In this document: positions 33,301-44,906 of the stretch, one piece after another
Layout of the letters: each line of letters starts with the position of its first letter
How positions within the stretch are numbered: position 1 is the stretch's first letter
Assembly: GCA_900169235.1 (NCBI GenBank)
Contig: FWCC01000328.1
Coordinates: 344,479-408,478, forward strand
From: Zarea fungicola
Taxonomy: Eukaryota > Ascomycota > Sordariomycetes > Hypocreales > Cordycipitaceae
Direction: 5' to 3'
Length of the DNA: 64,000 bases
Made by a program: the position numbers and the translations under genes
Notes under the pieces: generated by a model
The model's input: only the letters and a program-made list of their open reading frames with translations
What the model was told of the DNA's origin: nothing
Database searches by the model: none

Positions 33301-34692
33301 ATGTCGCAACCAATCCCGCAGCCCAAGGGTCTGCCATTGCTGGGCAACATCTTCGACGTAAAGCCGGGCAACACCTGGACATCCCTCAAGAAGCTGGCCG
33401 AAGAGCATGGCGAGATTTTCCAGATCAAGGTGTTTGGGCAGACGATTGTCTTTGTGGCGAGTGCTGCGCTGGCCGGGGAGATTTGCGACGAGAAGCGCTT
33501 CCGCAAGTACGTCGGCGGTCCCATTGTCGAGATCCGCGCCGCCGTCCACGATGCGCTCTTTACGGCGTACGACAACGAGGCCAGCTGGGGTATTGCGCAC
33601 CGCATCATTGCGCCGCACCTCTCGACGGCCTCTCTGGCGCAGTGGCACGTGGAGCTGCGCGACACGGCACAGGAGATGATTGACGGATGGAAGAAGGCAC
33701 TCAGCGACAGCGATGGCAGAACCTCCACCACAATCGTGCCGTTTGAGCAGCTGGGTCGGTTGGATCTCGAGTCGACGACGCTGGCGCTGTTCGGCATGAA
33801 GCTCGGCGGCCTGACGGGGCCGCCGCACCCGATGCTGCAGGCCATGGAGGACGCGACGGCCGAGGCGGTGATGCGGCCCACGCGGCTGTCCATCCTCAAC
33901 ACGCTCCTCTACGGTCGCAAGTTCAGCCGGGCTATTGCCGCGATGCGCGCGTACGCCGCCGACGTGGTGCGGCACCGCCAGGAGAACCCGGCGCCGGACC
34001 GCCAGGACGTGCTCGCCGCGATGCTCGTCGCCAAGGACCCGGAGACGGGCGTGGGCCTCACCGAGTCCCAGGTCATCGACGAGGTGGTCTCGATGCCCAT
34101 TGGCAGCAGCACGGCGCCATGCCTACTCACCATGGCCATTTACCTGCTCCTCCAGCACCCCGAGGTCGTCGCCAAGGCCCGCGCCGAGATTGAGGCCGTC
34201 GTCAGCAGCGGCCCGCTCGAGCACGAGCACATAGCCCAGCTCCCGTACATTGGCGCCATCCTCCATGAGTCGCTCCGCCTCTCGTTCGCCGCACCTGGCT
34301 TCAACATTGAGCCCATCCCCTCGTCGGACAAGGCGCCCGTGCTGCTCGCAGGCGGCAAGTACCAGGTCGCGCACAACCAGGCCATGATTATTGTCATGGC
34401 GGGAGTGAACCGCGACCCGGCCGTGTTCGAGGAGCCGCTGGAATTCAAACCCGAGCGCATGCTGGGTGACGCTTTTGCGGCACTGCCTGCTGGTGCTAAG
34501 AAGTGGTTTGGTAACGGCAAGAGGGAGTGCATTGGCAAGCAGCACGCCTGGCAGTGGAGTATGCTGGTGCTGACGATGATGCTGCGCGAGGTGGACTTTG
34601 AGGCTGCGGACAAGGGGTATGTGCTGGAGAGAGATGGGTGGTTTAACTATAGGCCGATGGCATTTAAGGTCAATGTCAAGTCAAGAGTTTGA
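33301..34692 (+). CDS. Soluble CYP505-like cytochrome P450, heme domain only
   Basis: This single-exon gene encodes 463 residues of high GC3. It has no N-terminal membrane anchor: the protein opens with PIPQPKGLPLLGNIFDV, as in P450BM3/CYP505 fatty-acid hydroxylases. The ExxR helix is HESLRLSFAAPGFN. The heme loop is FGNGKRECIGKQHA, with the Cys ligand at residue 410 and the CYP102/505-like continuation QHAWQWSMLVL. CYP505 enzymes are normally fused to a CPR reductase, but here the frame stops right after the P450 fold, so a separate reductase would be needed. The I-helix reads I267-G-S-S-T271 where A-G-H/E-E-T is usual, so the acidic residue of the acid-alcohol pair is replaced by Ser. The substrate may be a fatty acid, by family analogy only. 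Stand-alone relatives exist in fungi. Confidence 0.88.
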   Translation: MSQPIPQPKGLPLLGNIFDVKPGNTWTSLKKLAEEHGEIFQIKVFGQTIVFVASAALAGEICDEKRFRKYVGGPIVEIRAAVHDALFTAYDNEASWGIAHRIIAPHLSTASLAQWHVELRDTAQEMIDGWKKALSDSDGRTSTTIVPFEQLGRLDLESTTLALFGMKLGGLTGPPHPMLQAMEDATAEAVMRPTRLSILNTLLYGRKFSRAIAAMRAYAADVVRHRQENPAPDRQDVLAAMLVAKDPETGVGLTESQVIDEVVSMPIGSSTAPCLLTMAIYLLLQHPEVVAKARAEIEAVVSSGPLEHEHIAQLPYIGAILHESLRLSFAAPGFNIEPIPSSDKAPVLLAGGKYQVAHNQAMIIVMAGVNRDPAVFEEPLEFKPERMLGDAFAALPAGAKKWFGNGKRECIGKQHAWQWSMLVLTMMLREVDFEAADKGYVLERDGWFNYRPMAFKVNVKSRV

Positions 34693-35127
34693 TACTCAGA
34701 TTGAGTTTAGGGGCTTACAAGCACCTTGTTAGTTTATGTATGCTACACTCATCGTGTACTAAAAATGAGTTCTAATTACGGCATTTATGCATCATAATTC
34801 AATTTAACGTCGATTTAATTACAATAATTTAACGAGACATTATTTTCAAATAAATATACAGAGGTTTAGGAACATTTTTTACAGTCTATCAGAAAGTTCC
34901 TTTGGAGTCGGCAGTGTGCCAGCCCATTAAATGCAGTTCAGCCGACGTTCTTCCGTGCATCGCTCAGTAGCCTAAATTATCCGGTCGCGCATCGAGGCAA
35001 ACGTTCAAGCAAATCATCGCCAAAAGCCACGCGGAAACCTAGGCCTACAACTTTTGCTTTGATAGATTTGATTTCGCAAGGCATACAAATTCTCTATTTT
35101 AATCCATCGCACCGTCATCCAGTGATA
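34693..35127. other. AT-rich intergenic region
   Basis: 435 bp of AT-rich sequence between the P450 stop and the next start on the same strand. Nothing was recognised beyond 3' UTR and promoter. Confidence 0.5.
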
Positions 35128-36184
35128 ATGGGCAAGAAGAGACGCGGCCACACCGACGTGGAGGAGCTCCTCGGCAGACCCTGGTGCTACTACTGTATGT
35201 TGTGCCTGGCCCGACAATTTGACTCCAGGCGCCATGAAGAATCTGTTTTGCTAATCAAAGGGCTTTGGGACTATAGGTGAACGAGACTTTGAGGATTTGA
35301 AGCTCCTCATATCCCACCAAAAAGCCAAGCATTTCAAATGCGAGCGATGTGGTCGTCGATTAAATACAGCCGGAGGTTAGTCAACCCTTTTTATTGCTAT
35401 ACCCTTCCCTTTCTTCCAATGGCAAGAAAAGAGACATGAAAAAGGAAGATCAAGAAATGTGCTAACATTTGCTCGTTGAACACAGGTCTCTCCGTCCACA
35501 TGAACCAAGTCCACAAGGAAACTGTCAGCCAGGTCGAGAACGCACTGCCTAACCGCCAAGGCCTCGACGTCGAAATCTTTGGCATGGAGGGCGTACCCCA
35601 GGATATCCTCGAGCAGCACCGCACGCGTATCATCCAAAACTTCTACCAGGCCCAGGAGAATCGGCGCCTGGCGACGGGCAACCCGCTGCCCGGCCAATCG
35701 CTCAATAATGCCCGCAAGAAGCTCAAGTTTGAGACGGCCGAGGAACTGCTCCAGCGCCTTGCCGAGTGGCGGGCGCACAAAAAGGCCGGTACGTTGCCGC
35801 CTGTGAATTCATCTGCCATGGATGGTGTGGTGATGACGAACCAATACGTAAGTTCTTGCTATTTTCCTTTTCTTTTCTTCTTTAGGCCTGCCTATACTGG
35901 TTGTTGTGTTCTGCAACACCTTGATGGTATCACTTGATTCAAAGCACTGACGATATATTATCCTCGCATAATAGGGGCAAAACGATGGTTCAGCTCAACG
36001 CCCTGGTGGCGATGACATTGACCAGTTGATTCGCTCCGCCGAGGCGAGCGCGCGACCGGCCGAGCCCAAGAAGGAAAAGGACGGCAAGAAATCGAGATTA
36101 GTATACGACGACGCAGAGGTCAGCCCTGAGGAAAGAATGGCACAGTTGCCACGATACGCCTATCTACCTGGCGTGGCAGCGTGA
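35128..36184 (+). CDS. C2H2 zinc-finger protein of the BuGZ/ZNF207 family
   Basis: Exons 35128-35194, 35277-35375, 35486-35847 and 35975-36184 give 245 residues. The N-terminus is diagnostic: MGKKRRGH, then [18 protein letters not shown] with [16 protein letters not shown], then [12 protein letters not shown], a tandem C2H2 pair that matches human ZNF207/BuGZ and plant and fungal homologues. BuGZ binds microtubules and Bub3 and is linked to spindle assembly and splicing. A GLEBS-type Bub3-binding motif is not obvious here. The middle ([18 protein letters not shown]) and the C-terminus ([19 protein letters not shown]) are conserved-looking. All introns fall in or right after the finger region and rejoin in frame. 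The function in filamentous fungi is not established. Confidence 0.88.
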
Positions 36185-36955
36185 GGAGGGCCTGGAGAAG
36201 TTTACGCAAAGACAGCAAGAGGACCTAGAAATGCGATGAATTTCAAACGAAAAGAAAGGCTGAAATGGGGATTTTGGACGCGGAGTTTTATCTTTTTTCC
36301 CTGGGAATATACCGGGCTCTTTAGTTAAAGGGCTATATGTACTATAAAAAAATAAGACAAAAAACATGTCTTACATTTGACTTTGGAACGGACGGATTTC
36401 TCTACCATGCCGCCAGCATATGCATATTGTACGTGGTGCCACGAATCGGCCCCACGATAGCGAAGCTGCATACAAACCCAATTTCACACAGGCATAATGT
36501 GCTACAATCAAGCGTCTTCTTATTCACTGATCCATATGTTTGCAAAGACGTCCAGACTGGCCGAGTATCCCACAGCCTTGACAGCTACCGTACAAGACAA
36601 AATTGTGTAACATATTTAGACAGGGTCTAATCATCCGAGTATTCTACATGAAAAAGCGCCATGGACCAAAATACCCTGAATAATTCATTACTTTTCGCCA
36701 TACAAAGTGCTGCGTAGCTTGTTTCCGTCCCGTTAGCTGGTCTTTTCTAGTTGCTGCTGTCCTCTACACTATAATTAATGGACAGTTTCCTTTTTTTCGT
36801 TTCGGGTCGTGGATTCGTAGTCGCTAGTGTGCTGTATACAAAACACAAACTTCCGGCAAGCCAACCTCCCTTTGTGAGTTGAATGTGCTGGGTTCCCGTA
36901 TCTGAATAGGGGCAAGCTCGCCATTCAACCGCATTTCTGCTCAGCTTGGCAGTGT
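36185..36955. other. Convergent 3' intergenic region
   Basis: About 0.77 kb of AT-rich sequence between converging genes. No supported coding sequence. Confidence 0.5.
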
Positions 36956-38777
36956 TTATTTGCCAAGAGAGTTCTTTCCGGCAGCCTTGCTCTTGGCAAG
37001 AGCGCCAGAGAGTCCAAACTGCGAGCCAACACCGTTGATACGATGGTTGGCGTTGAGGTTCTTAGTGACCAGGATCTGGAAGCAAGTGGCGCTACCCTGT
37101 CGGGAGGCAATGACGGACCAGGCTAGGAAGAGTTCCCAGATCTATGAAAATTAGCAACATTTCGTAGGTCCAATGACGAGGGAGAGGCATACTCTGTACC
37201 AGCGCTGGCCATACTTGCCATCAATCTCGGCGCGGTTGCTGAGCCAGTTGCGGTACCATCTCCAGAGGGTGGCAGAGTAGTGAACACCGACAGTATCAAC
37301 GCTTTGGAGTGTTAGCTTCTTCATGCATTAGGGAATTTTAAGATGCAAAATGATCGCATACCTCTTGATTTCAAAACCGGCTCTTTCCAGCGATCGGGCG
37401 TAATTCCAGAGAGGAGTAGAGGCATCGGCACCACGGAAGATGTACTTGTTCAAGTAGAGACCCCAGATAAGGTCTTCGTACTGCCAAGCCTGGCGAAGAC
37501 CGGAAAGCTGAACATACATGAGACCGTCATCCTCGAGCATGTCGTAGCACTGACGGAAGAAGCCAGTGAGTTTGCGAATACCGACGTGCTCGCCCATCTC
37601 GAGCTGGGAAATCTTGTTGTACTTGACCTTGGGGGCATCGCGGTAGTCCATGCAGAGAATACGAGACTGCTCCTCAGGGATACCGGCCTTGCGCAGAACA
37701 TCGTTACCCCAAGCGGCGCCGTTCTCAGCAATAGTGATACCAGTGACCTTGGCGCCGTAGTTAAGACTGGCGAACTTGGCGAGGGTACCCCAACCAGAGC
37801 CAATGTCGAGCATGGTCTCGCCTTTCTTCAACTCAAGCTTCTCACAGACAACGGCCAACTTGTTATCCTGGAGCTCCTCAAGGGTCTCCTCGCGCGTAGG
37901 ATCGGAGATAACACCAGAAGTGTAGATCATGCGAGGGCCAAGGAACCAGGCGTAGTGATCGTTGCCGTTGTCGTAGTTGGGGCGAATCTGCTCCATGTCC
38001 TGGTCCTTGGTATGGAAAAGCACATCAGGGCCAAAGGTGCCGAGAATGAACTTAAAGAGATCCCAGGTAAAGCTAAAGTTGGACCAGTCATGGCGGTACT
38101 CGAGGATATCAAGGACATCGCCGTTGACATCAACCTGGCCGGAAATGTACATCTCGGAAAAGGTCTGGATAGGGATCTTGGAGCGACCGCTCCACTTGGA
38201 CTTGTCGGCGGCATTCTTGAAGGTGAGATAGGCCTCAATGGGACGGCCAGGGAGCTTGGCGTTCTCATTGGTGCGAGGGCTAAAGGTGGACTTGAAAGCC
38301 CAGTAGCCGACGAGGATGGGCAAGAAGGTAATCAAGCCGAAGAAAACCTTTGTCTTGAGGCCACCACCGATAAGACGAGCGAGGAACCAGGGAATACCAA
38401 CGAATAGGCCAAGGAGGATAGTGTTTGAGAAGCTCTCGTTTCCAGGACCTTCAGCAGGCAGCGGGGCATTGTTAATCGTGGGGAACTAGAGGGAGAAGTC
38501 AGAGTTAGTCGAGGTCGTGATTGCAATTGAATTAAATTCTTGGGGACTGGATTGAAGCTCCCACAAGACCACTGTAGCAGTCTTTACAGACATTGGACCT
38601 AGGTGGCGGAGGCAAGCAGTTCGGGAGGGAGGAGGGAGGGGGAAATGGCGGCGCAGGCAACGAGCTCACATCGGTAATAGGAACACCACAGTCCTCGACT
38701 TCGAAAGACGAGGCAGGCTGCTTTGGAGTCTTGATGTACTTGATATTCTCCTCGAGATGAGGAGTTTTGGACGCCAT
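36956..38777 (-). CDS. Sphingolipid C9-methyltransferase
   Basis: This enzyme adds the C9 methyl group to the delta-8-unsaturated sphingoid base of fungal glucosylceramides, using S-adenosylmethionine, in the ER membrane. Exons 38777-38670, 38485-37362, 37301-37193 and 37141-36956 give 508 residues. Two membrane spans near residues 50-105 (ILLGLFVGIPWFLARLIGG and VFFGLITFLPILVGYWAF) precede the CFA-synthase-like catalytic domain. That domain has WFLGPRMIYTSGVISD, the SAM site TMLDIGSGWGTLAKFA, and MLEDDGLMYVQLSGLRQ. The C-terminal region VGVHYSATLWRWYRNWLSN is typical. The third exon starts after an AAG acceptor. The product is fungus-specific and important for growth and virulence in several species. 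Intron 1 is 184 nt, long for this gene set. Confidence 0.95.
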
Positions 38778-41203
38778 AGTTGCAAATTTCACGATGGTTG
38801 AAGCAAGCGAAGGCAGAAACGTCTGGGCGAGAAGAAAAAGAGAGTAGTCCAAGACTGATTTATTACGTACCGGAGCAGACAGCTGTTAGCCGTGGCTGAG
38901 TGCTGCCAGCCATTAGCTTAGCAGCTCCTGGTAGAGAGAAGCTTGCGGTGCGATACCTAACGATGGATCCCAGCCCACGCATGCCCCGAGCAGCCAGTAG
39001 GTACACATTGGCTGCGACGTCGCCAAAAGGTTACCTCCTAGCGTTGTTCAGTCAGGCCCACTCCCACCCAACTGAAGAGCTTCTGCATTGGCAAGATTCG
39101 CTCCAGCACCACCTTGGGCGCTATCTGAACGGCCTCGGGGCCCATTCCAGGTCCTCAACCCCTGGCTAGGAGCGGCTAGCGGAATACGTCCCAGGAAAAT
39201 CCAGGGAGACAAGAGCCAGACAGATGCTTGGGTTTGAGCTCCAGTTACTCCACCGCTGGAGGCGGCTCTACCAGCCACAGTAAACCGGCAGATGGATACC
39301 GCAAGTAAAAGGAGTAAACGGGGACACACCGCTGGCCTTTACTGGTATTAATAGGCTCAATCTACCCCTGGAATCTCGCTGGCCCAGTTATTAGGTTCCA
39401 GTGACCGAGCGGTGGCTGTTCAGAAAGATCGGAGTCGGAGGCTCATGATTTATGTATTCCAGCTGCTCATCTCCCTTCCTACTATGCATGCACACACATA
39501 ATATCAACTTGGAAGTACCTGTGCGCGAGATGAAGACACCGGCCTGATACGATGCGTGTCTTGCAAAGTATTTGACAGCAATTGGAGCCTGCATGAAAGT
39601 CTGGCCATACTGTCGACATCTCCCTTGATGACCTGCTGCCTAACAATGCCATGCCTCCCTACGAACACTTATCTCCTTTTTTTTTAATAAAAAAAATCAA
39701 GAATAAAAATATCCAGATCAGTGCATTAATACAGCCGCCAGCATCATGCCAACTTAATTGCACATGTCACACTCACATTCGTTTTACCAGGTATTGCAGC
39801 GTCCTGCCTGGACCACCCTCTCATTGCAGTGAGCTTACCCTAGTCGTGCATGTTACGATACCTGGCTGTTATCATTTCAACCATCGTGACGACGATTTAC
39901 CATGGATATGGATATGGATATGTAAAATGGAGCATTCCCCATGAGAAAAAAAGGAGCCTCACTCTGATTTTTAGTCCTTCCTCGCTCCTGTGATGCCTGA
40001 TTTAACCTTCCTTGTCGAACCATGCGCATCTATGCCGGATGTTCGAGCTTGAAGATCCTCATTGGCGATTCTTTCTAGTGTTAGCCAATAAAAGGTAGCA
40101 ACTAGGTAGGTAGTTAACAAAACAAACTTTTACGGGACAAGGACAGCGATGGTCTTTGGCTAAACTGCTCTTTCCTTCCTTCGAGGCACTTTGCAGTACG
40201 CCAAGAAGCCAACATCCACGCCACGATATAAAGTGTGGTTGGCTTTGGCACTTCAAGAGGATTCATGTGCATTCAAACAGGGCAGGCAAGAGTTAGATCA
40301 CATGTGTTGACCACAGTTGTACAGACAGACCTTAAAGTTGACAGTGGGAGTGAGTGATGTACAATCCATGTAAGCTGGAAGGACTGAGACAATGGAAAAT
40401 GAACCAAATATGAGTTCCTTTGCCATACAGTAAATAGTGGTATGTTTTTAATAATAAACTACGGTACATACTACATACTAAAATCAACAAAGCTTGCAGC
40501 CGGCGCCTCACGCAGCTCTTTTGGGGCAAGGTCTTACCGGCTTGTAGGGGACTGTCGCAGATGAGGCCGTTATAACAGCGCTATCGAGCAAGCATCATGT
40601 GGTATTTCTACTACGGTCTCTGGCCCTTTAATTTCCCAATTGGACAACAGAAAAGGATCATCAACTGAATGCTTGAACATACTGGGTTAGGTTCTAGCAC
40701 AAATAAATGACTGGTGCAAGGGCCACTATGTGAGTTGGCAGTCTGGTGGGGCATGACCCTGGCCACATTGTTGTCGGGGCAACTGCCTCCAATCTGAAAA
40801 CAAAGACAATGGACGTCACTGTGAACTGACGTGCATGAATATGAATTGCAATGCGCATCTAACTTCAACACGACAACGCGAAATTCTTGCTCCTTGCCCC
40901 TCCATTGCACGATCCTTTTGCTTCCTTTCGTTTTTTTCTCCCGCGGGGCAGGCTGCTTTTGTTGTTGCTACATACATTTCTCCGGCTATATTTTTGTCTT
41001 TTTTTCGATTAGCAAACACCTCCTCTCCCAGCGGATTGCCGTGCGCGTTCTCCTTGATCTCATCGCTATTGTGTGATTCAGTTTCAAATATCACCGACTC
41101 TGGGAGCCACTTAACATCGCAAAATCCTTGGAACCCCCGGATACGGTGGATCGCTGCGTGGAATTACCAGACACCGTATCATTCTGATAAATAATTCATC
41201 ACA
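38778..41203. other. 2.4 kb divergent intergenic region
   Basis: It separates the C9-methyltransferase and kinesin start codons. It contains only short frames, a CTAGGTAGGTAG element at 40102-40113, an (ATGGAT) microsatellite at 39902-39922, and a pyrimidine-rich kinesin leader. No gene is supported. Confidence 0.45.
39902..39922. repeat. Short ATGGAT microsatellite
   Basis: Three and a half tandem copies of the hexamer ATGGAT lie in non-coding sequence. Confidence 0.75.
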
Positions 41204-44200
41204 ATGGCTGACTCACAGTCATCTATTACTGTCGCGAGTATGCTGTGGATATCCAATTAATTTGCTACATTCCTTCTCTAACGTTTCTCTAGTTCGTGTT
41301 CGGCCGTTCACAATCCGAGAAGCAGCACAAATGTAGGTTTAACCCTACCGCGATCGTTACGCCAGTACTAACTCATGTTTCCAGTCATCGAGCGGAAGAT
41401 AACACTCTATTTCTTGGCGATGGATCTCTAGCAGGAGCACCAGCACCGAAGCTCCACCAACGCGGCATCCGCAATGTCATCAAAGTTATGGATGAACGCT
41501 GCCTGTGAGTCCTGCGACTTCTCGCTGGAGACGGTGACTAACATTATTGAAAGTGTATTTGATCCCCCTGAAGATAGCCCTGTGCATAGGTTCTCCCGCT
41601 CAGTAGTTCCTGCCTCGAAAAAAGTGAAGGATCAGATCTTCGCATTTGACCGCGTTTTTGACGAAAACACCACACAATCCGACGTTTATGAAGGCACAAC
41701 AAAAAATCTCCTTGATAGCGTTTTGGACGGCTACAACGCTACTGTTTTTGCCTATGGTGCTACAGGCTGTGGAAAGACGCATACTATAACCGGTACTCCG
41801 CAATCGCCAGGCATCATTTTTCTTACCATGCAGGAGCTCTTCGAAAAGATTGACGAGCGCAGTCAGGATAAGTCGACTGAGGTTAGCCTCAGCTATTTGG
41901 AAATATACAACGAAACGATACGCGACTTGCTAGTTCCCGGCGGTAGCAAAGCTGGACTGACTCTACGGGAGGACAGCAATCAGGCGGTGACTGTCGCCGG
42001 CCTGACAAGCCACCATCCAAAAGACGTGCAGGAAGTCATGGACATAATTGTACAGGGAAATGAATATCGAACAGTGTCCCCAACCATGGCTAACGCTACT
42101 TCATCCCGATCACACGCCGTTTTGCAAGTCAACATTGCTCAGAGAGACCGAAATGCAGACATCAACGAGCCGCACACCATGGCAACACTGAGTATTATCG
42201 ACCTTGCTGGCTCTGAACGCGCTTCTGTCACAAAGAACCGCGGCGAGCGCCTCACAGAGGGTGCAAACATCAACAAATCGTTGCTTGCCTTGGGTAGTTG
42301 TATCAATGCACTCTGCGACCGTCGACAGCGGGCACACGTTCCATATCGTAACAGCAAACTCACACGTCTTTTGAAATTTTCGCTAGGTGGCAATTGCAAA
42401 ACAGTCATGATTGTCTGCGTGTCTCCCTCTAGCGCACACTTCGATGAGACACAAAATACGCTTCGCTATGCGAACCGAGCCAAGAATATCCAAACCAAGG
42501 TTACGCGAAACGTTTTCAATGTTAATCGTCATGTCAAAGACTTCTTGGTCAAGATCGATGAGCAAATGGCACTGATCAATGAGCTGAAAGCTCAACAAAA
42601 GGAAGCTGAAAAGACTTTCTTTACAAAATTCCGCAAGCAATACGACAAGAGAGACTCCGTGGCGAGAGAAGGAGTGCAACGTCTCCGTACAGCCTACGAT
42701 AACGCCGCTGCTGATAGACAAGAGCGTATCCAGAACATGAAGAGGCTGAAAGGATTCGAGCGACGGATTTCTCTCTTGAATGGCTGGGTTGACGCGTTCG
42801 ACGCAGTTTGTGCCCAGAGAGCGGACATTCGACATATGCCTGACAACCTGTGCTCTATTCGCAAAACTGCGAAGGGTATATTGATTGAATTGGAACATAG
42901 CCGTCATCATATTCACCAAAAGCTGGAACATTCAACTTGGGAGCGTCATATTGATACTGCACTAGCCCACAGCATTCAGCAGCTTCAGGCCACTGAAGGC
43001 TCCGACACCGGGGAGATTAATGATCTCAACCGTGAAGCAGAGCTAATCAAGGCAAACTTTAGCCGCGAAGCTTATCGTGAGGTATTGGAGCAGGAGAAAG
43101 TTGGTGATGCGGCGATGCTCCAAATGCTACTTACCTCTCAGTTTGAGATTTTGACGTCACTCTCGGACATTCTTGATATGGACGAGGAGACCGCTGTCGC
43201 GCATGCCAAGGGGGTCTTTGGGAAGCTACTGCAGAGTGGCTTTGCCTCCGCATCACAAGTCGTCAAGCCTGACGGATCAATTCAACTACGGGATTCGATT
43301 TCCTTCCTGCATAAAGCATCCCCCAGGAAGAATTCGATACTTGCACCACCGAAATCACTGGGCGCATCAGTCTTGGCCGTGGGAGAGAAGGAGCATAGTA
43401 TTTCTAGTCCATTGAAATCTTCTCCGAAAAGGCGTAAGGTGCTCTCTTCGGCCAAGAAGACAGTTACGTTTACACCTGTGAAGAAGAACAAGAAGAGTGG
43501 TGTGAGGTGGCGGGATGATGAGACTGAGGAGGGCACTCTTGAGGATTTCGAGAAGACGCCTAAGAATCTACAGGACCCCTCGCTTGGAAAGCTTCTCGAG
43601 CCTGCCGAAATCGTTGAGCAGTCTAATCAAGAGGCGTCCACCATGGCGCAAGATCAACCCCAACTTGATGAGGAAGATTCAAACTCAAGCTTGATGATTC
43701 CTGAATTAACTGGCCTTTCTGGTGCAAAGCCTAGTCGCTTTCAGGCAGGATTCCTCAGCAAATCCTCCAGATCCTCCATACTTACAACAGGATCACCACT
43801 TCCTCAGCCTCCTACGTTGAGTCTCAGTCTTTCATCTAGCTCACCAGAAACAGAGATGCTGTCTCCCCTTCGGTCACTGGACGTCACTAAGAGTGGCAAC
43901 ATGTCGCCACCTCCCGTCTCACAGGCAGCCCGAAATAGCTCCCAACTCTCGCTCCAAACCATTGTCGATGAAAACTGCCCACCGTCAAATGGGACTTCAG
44001 GATCTGATTCGGAGTCTAGTCTGCTTGATCCCCGCAAGCTACGCAACGCTATGCACTCAGCCAAGAAGGAGCTGCCTCGTAGGGCGAGTGCTCTTACGCC
44101 AACAACTGCATCTAGCGCACGTCGTATTTCCTCAGTTGGCTCTGCCATCGCAGAACGCAATGCACCCCGCCCTAGTGTGCCGGGATCTCTGGCCAGCTCG

Positions 44201-44464
44201 ACCAATGGCATCTCACGACACCGACGAGGAAGCTTGGAGCGGAAGCGGAACCCCCCGATGTCATGTTCGCCATCAGAGTGGAAGGAGCGTAGCCTTACAG
44301 CTTCCCAGGCTAGGCGAATGAATCTCGGTGGCAGTGTTCGCGCTGAAAACACCAGCCCGAAAGACCAAATGGGAAACCAAACCCGCCGAGTCACTATCAG
44401 TGTCGGAGCACCCTCTTCGGCTCTGCGACGACAAGAGAGTAAGACGAATATGGCTCTGCGATGA
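41204..44464 (+). CDS. Kinesin-8 family motor (Kip3/KipB-like)
   Basis: Kinesin-8 motors walk to microtubule plus ends and depolymerise them, controlling spindle length and nuclear positioning. Exons 41204-41237, 41293-41332, 41385-41504 and 41554-44464 give 1034 residues. Three short 5' exons encode MADSQSSITVAIRVRPFTIR and LFLGDGSLAGAPAPKLHQRG, an opening loop typical of fungal kinesin-8. The motor core has the P-loop AYGATGCGKTHT near residues 131-142, switch I NATSSRSH and switch II IIDLAGSERASVTK. The neck is AKNIQTKVTRNVFNVNRHV. A predicted coiled coil (LINELKAQQKEAEKTFFTKF) and a Ser-rich basic tail follow, with likely CDK-type SP/TP sites and basic clusters (SSPKRRKVL). Length and loop insertions fit Kip3/KipB rather than other classes. 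Confidence 0.93.
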
Positions 44465-44906
44465 AGTAAATATTATGAATTGGCGTTCTGATTTCTATTC
44501 CGGGCGGAAAACTGGCTTTTACAATTGAACTGGAATTAAATAATAACGGCAGGCGTTTGGAGACCCCATTTGAAAGAGCAAGGCCTTTTGAACCGGCAAT
44601 TTTACGCTTCACCATTGTATAATTTGTATAAACGAGACTGTTACGAGAATATTAAGAATATTACATATGAGCATTGTTTGAAAGTTCTGCTTCGTTATGG
44701 GAAAAACATTTGCAGCAGTATTCTTACTACCCGTCTTGGGTTGCTACCCACTTACAGTGCTACCGAATTCAATTCACACTGTCTTCGGATGTGCCCCCAC
44801 CGCGATTTTGTATGTAGAGGCCAGCACCAGAACAGTGCTTCCGAAGCCAAAACAACACCAACAGCCAATACAGGCAAAACCGGAACCAGCTTCCAGGCTT
44901 GTACGC
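44465..44906. other. Intergenic region and leader of the next regulator
   Basis: The frame of the following regulator remains open upstream to an ATG at 44697. That 70-codon extension (hydrophobic, Cys/Thr-rich, no known domain) could be coding, but it is more likely leader sequence. Confidence 0.45.

Noticed and set aside
37343..38407. 354-codon open frame antisense to the sphingolipid methyltransferase
   Set aside because: Shadow of the methyltransferase codon bias. The sense strand has clear SAM motifs.
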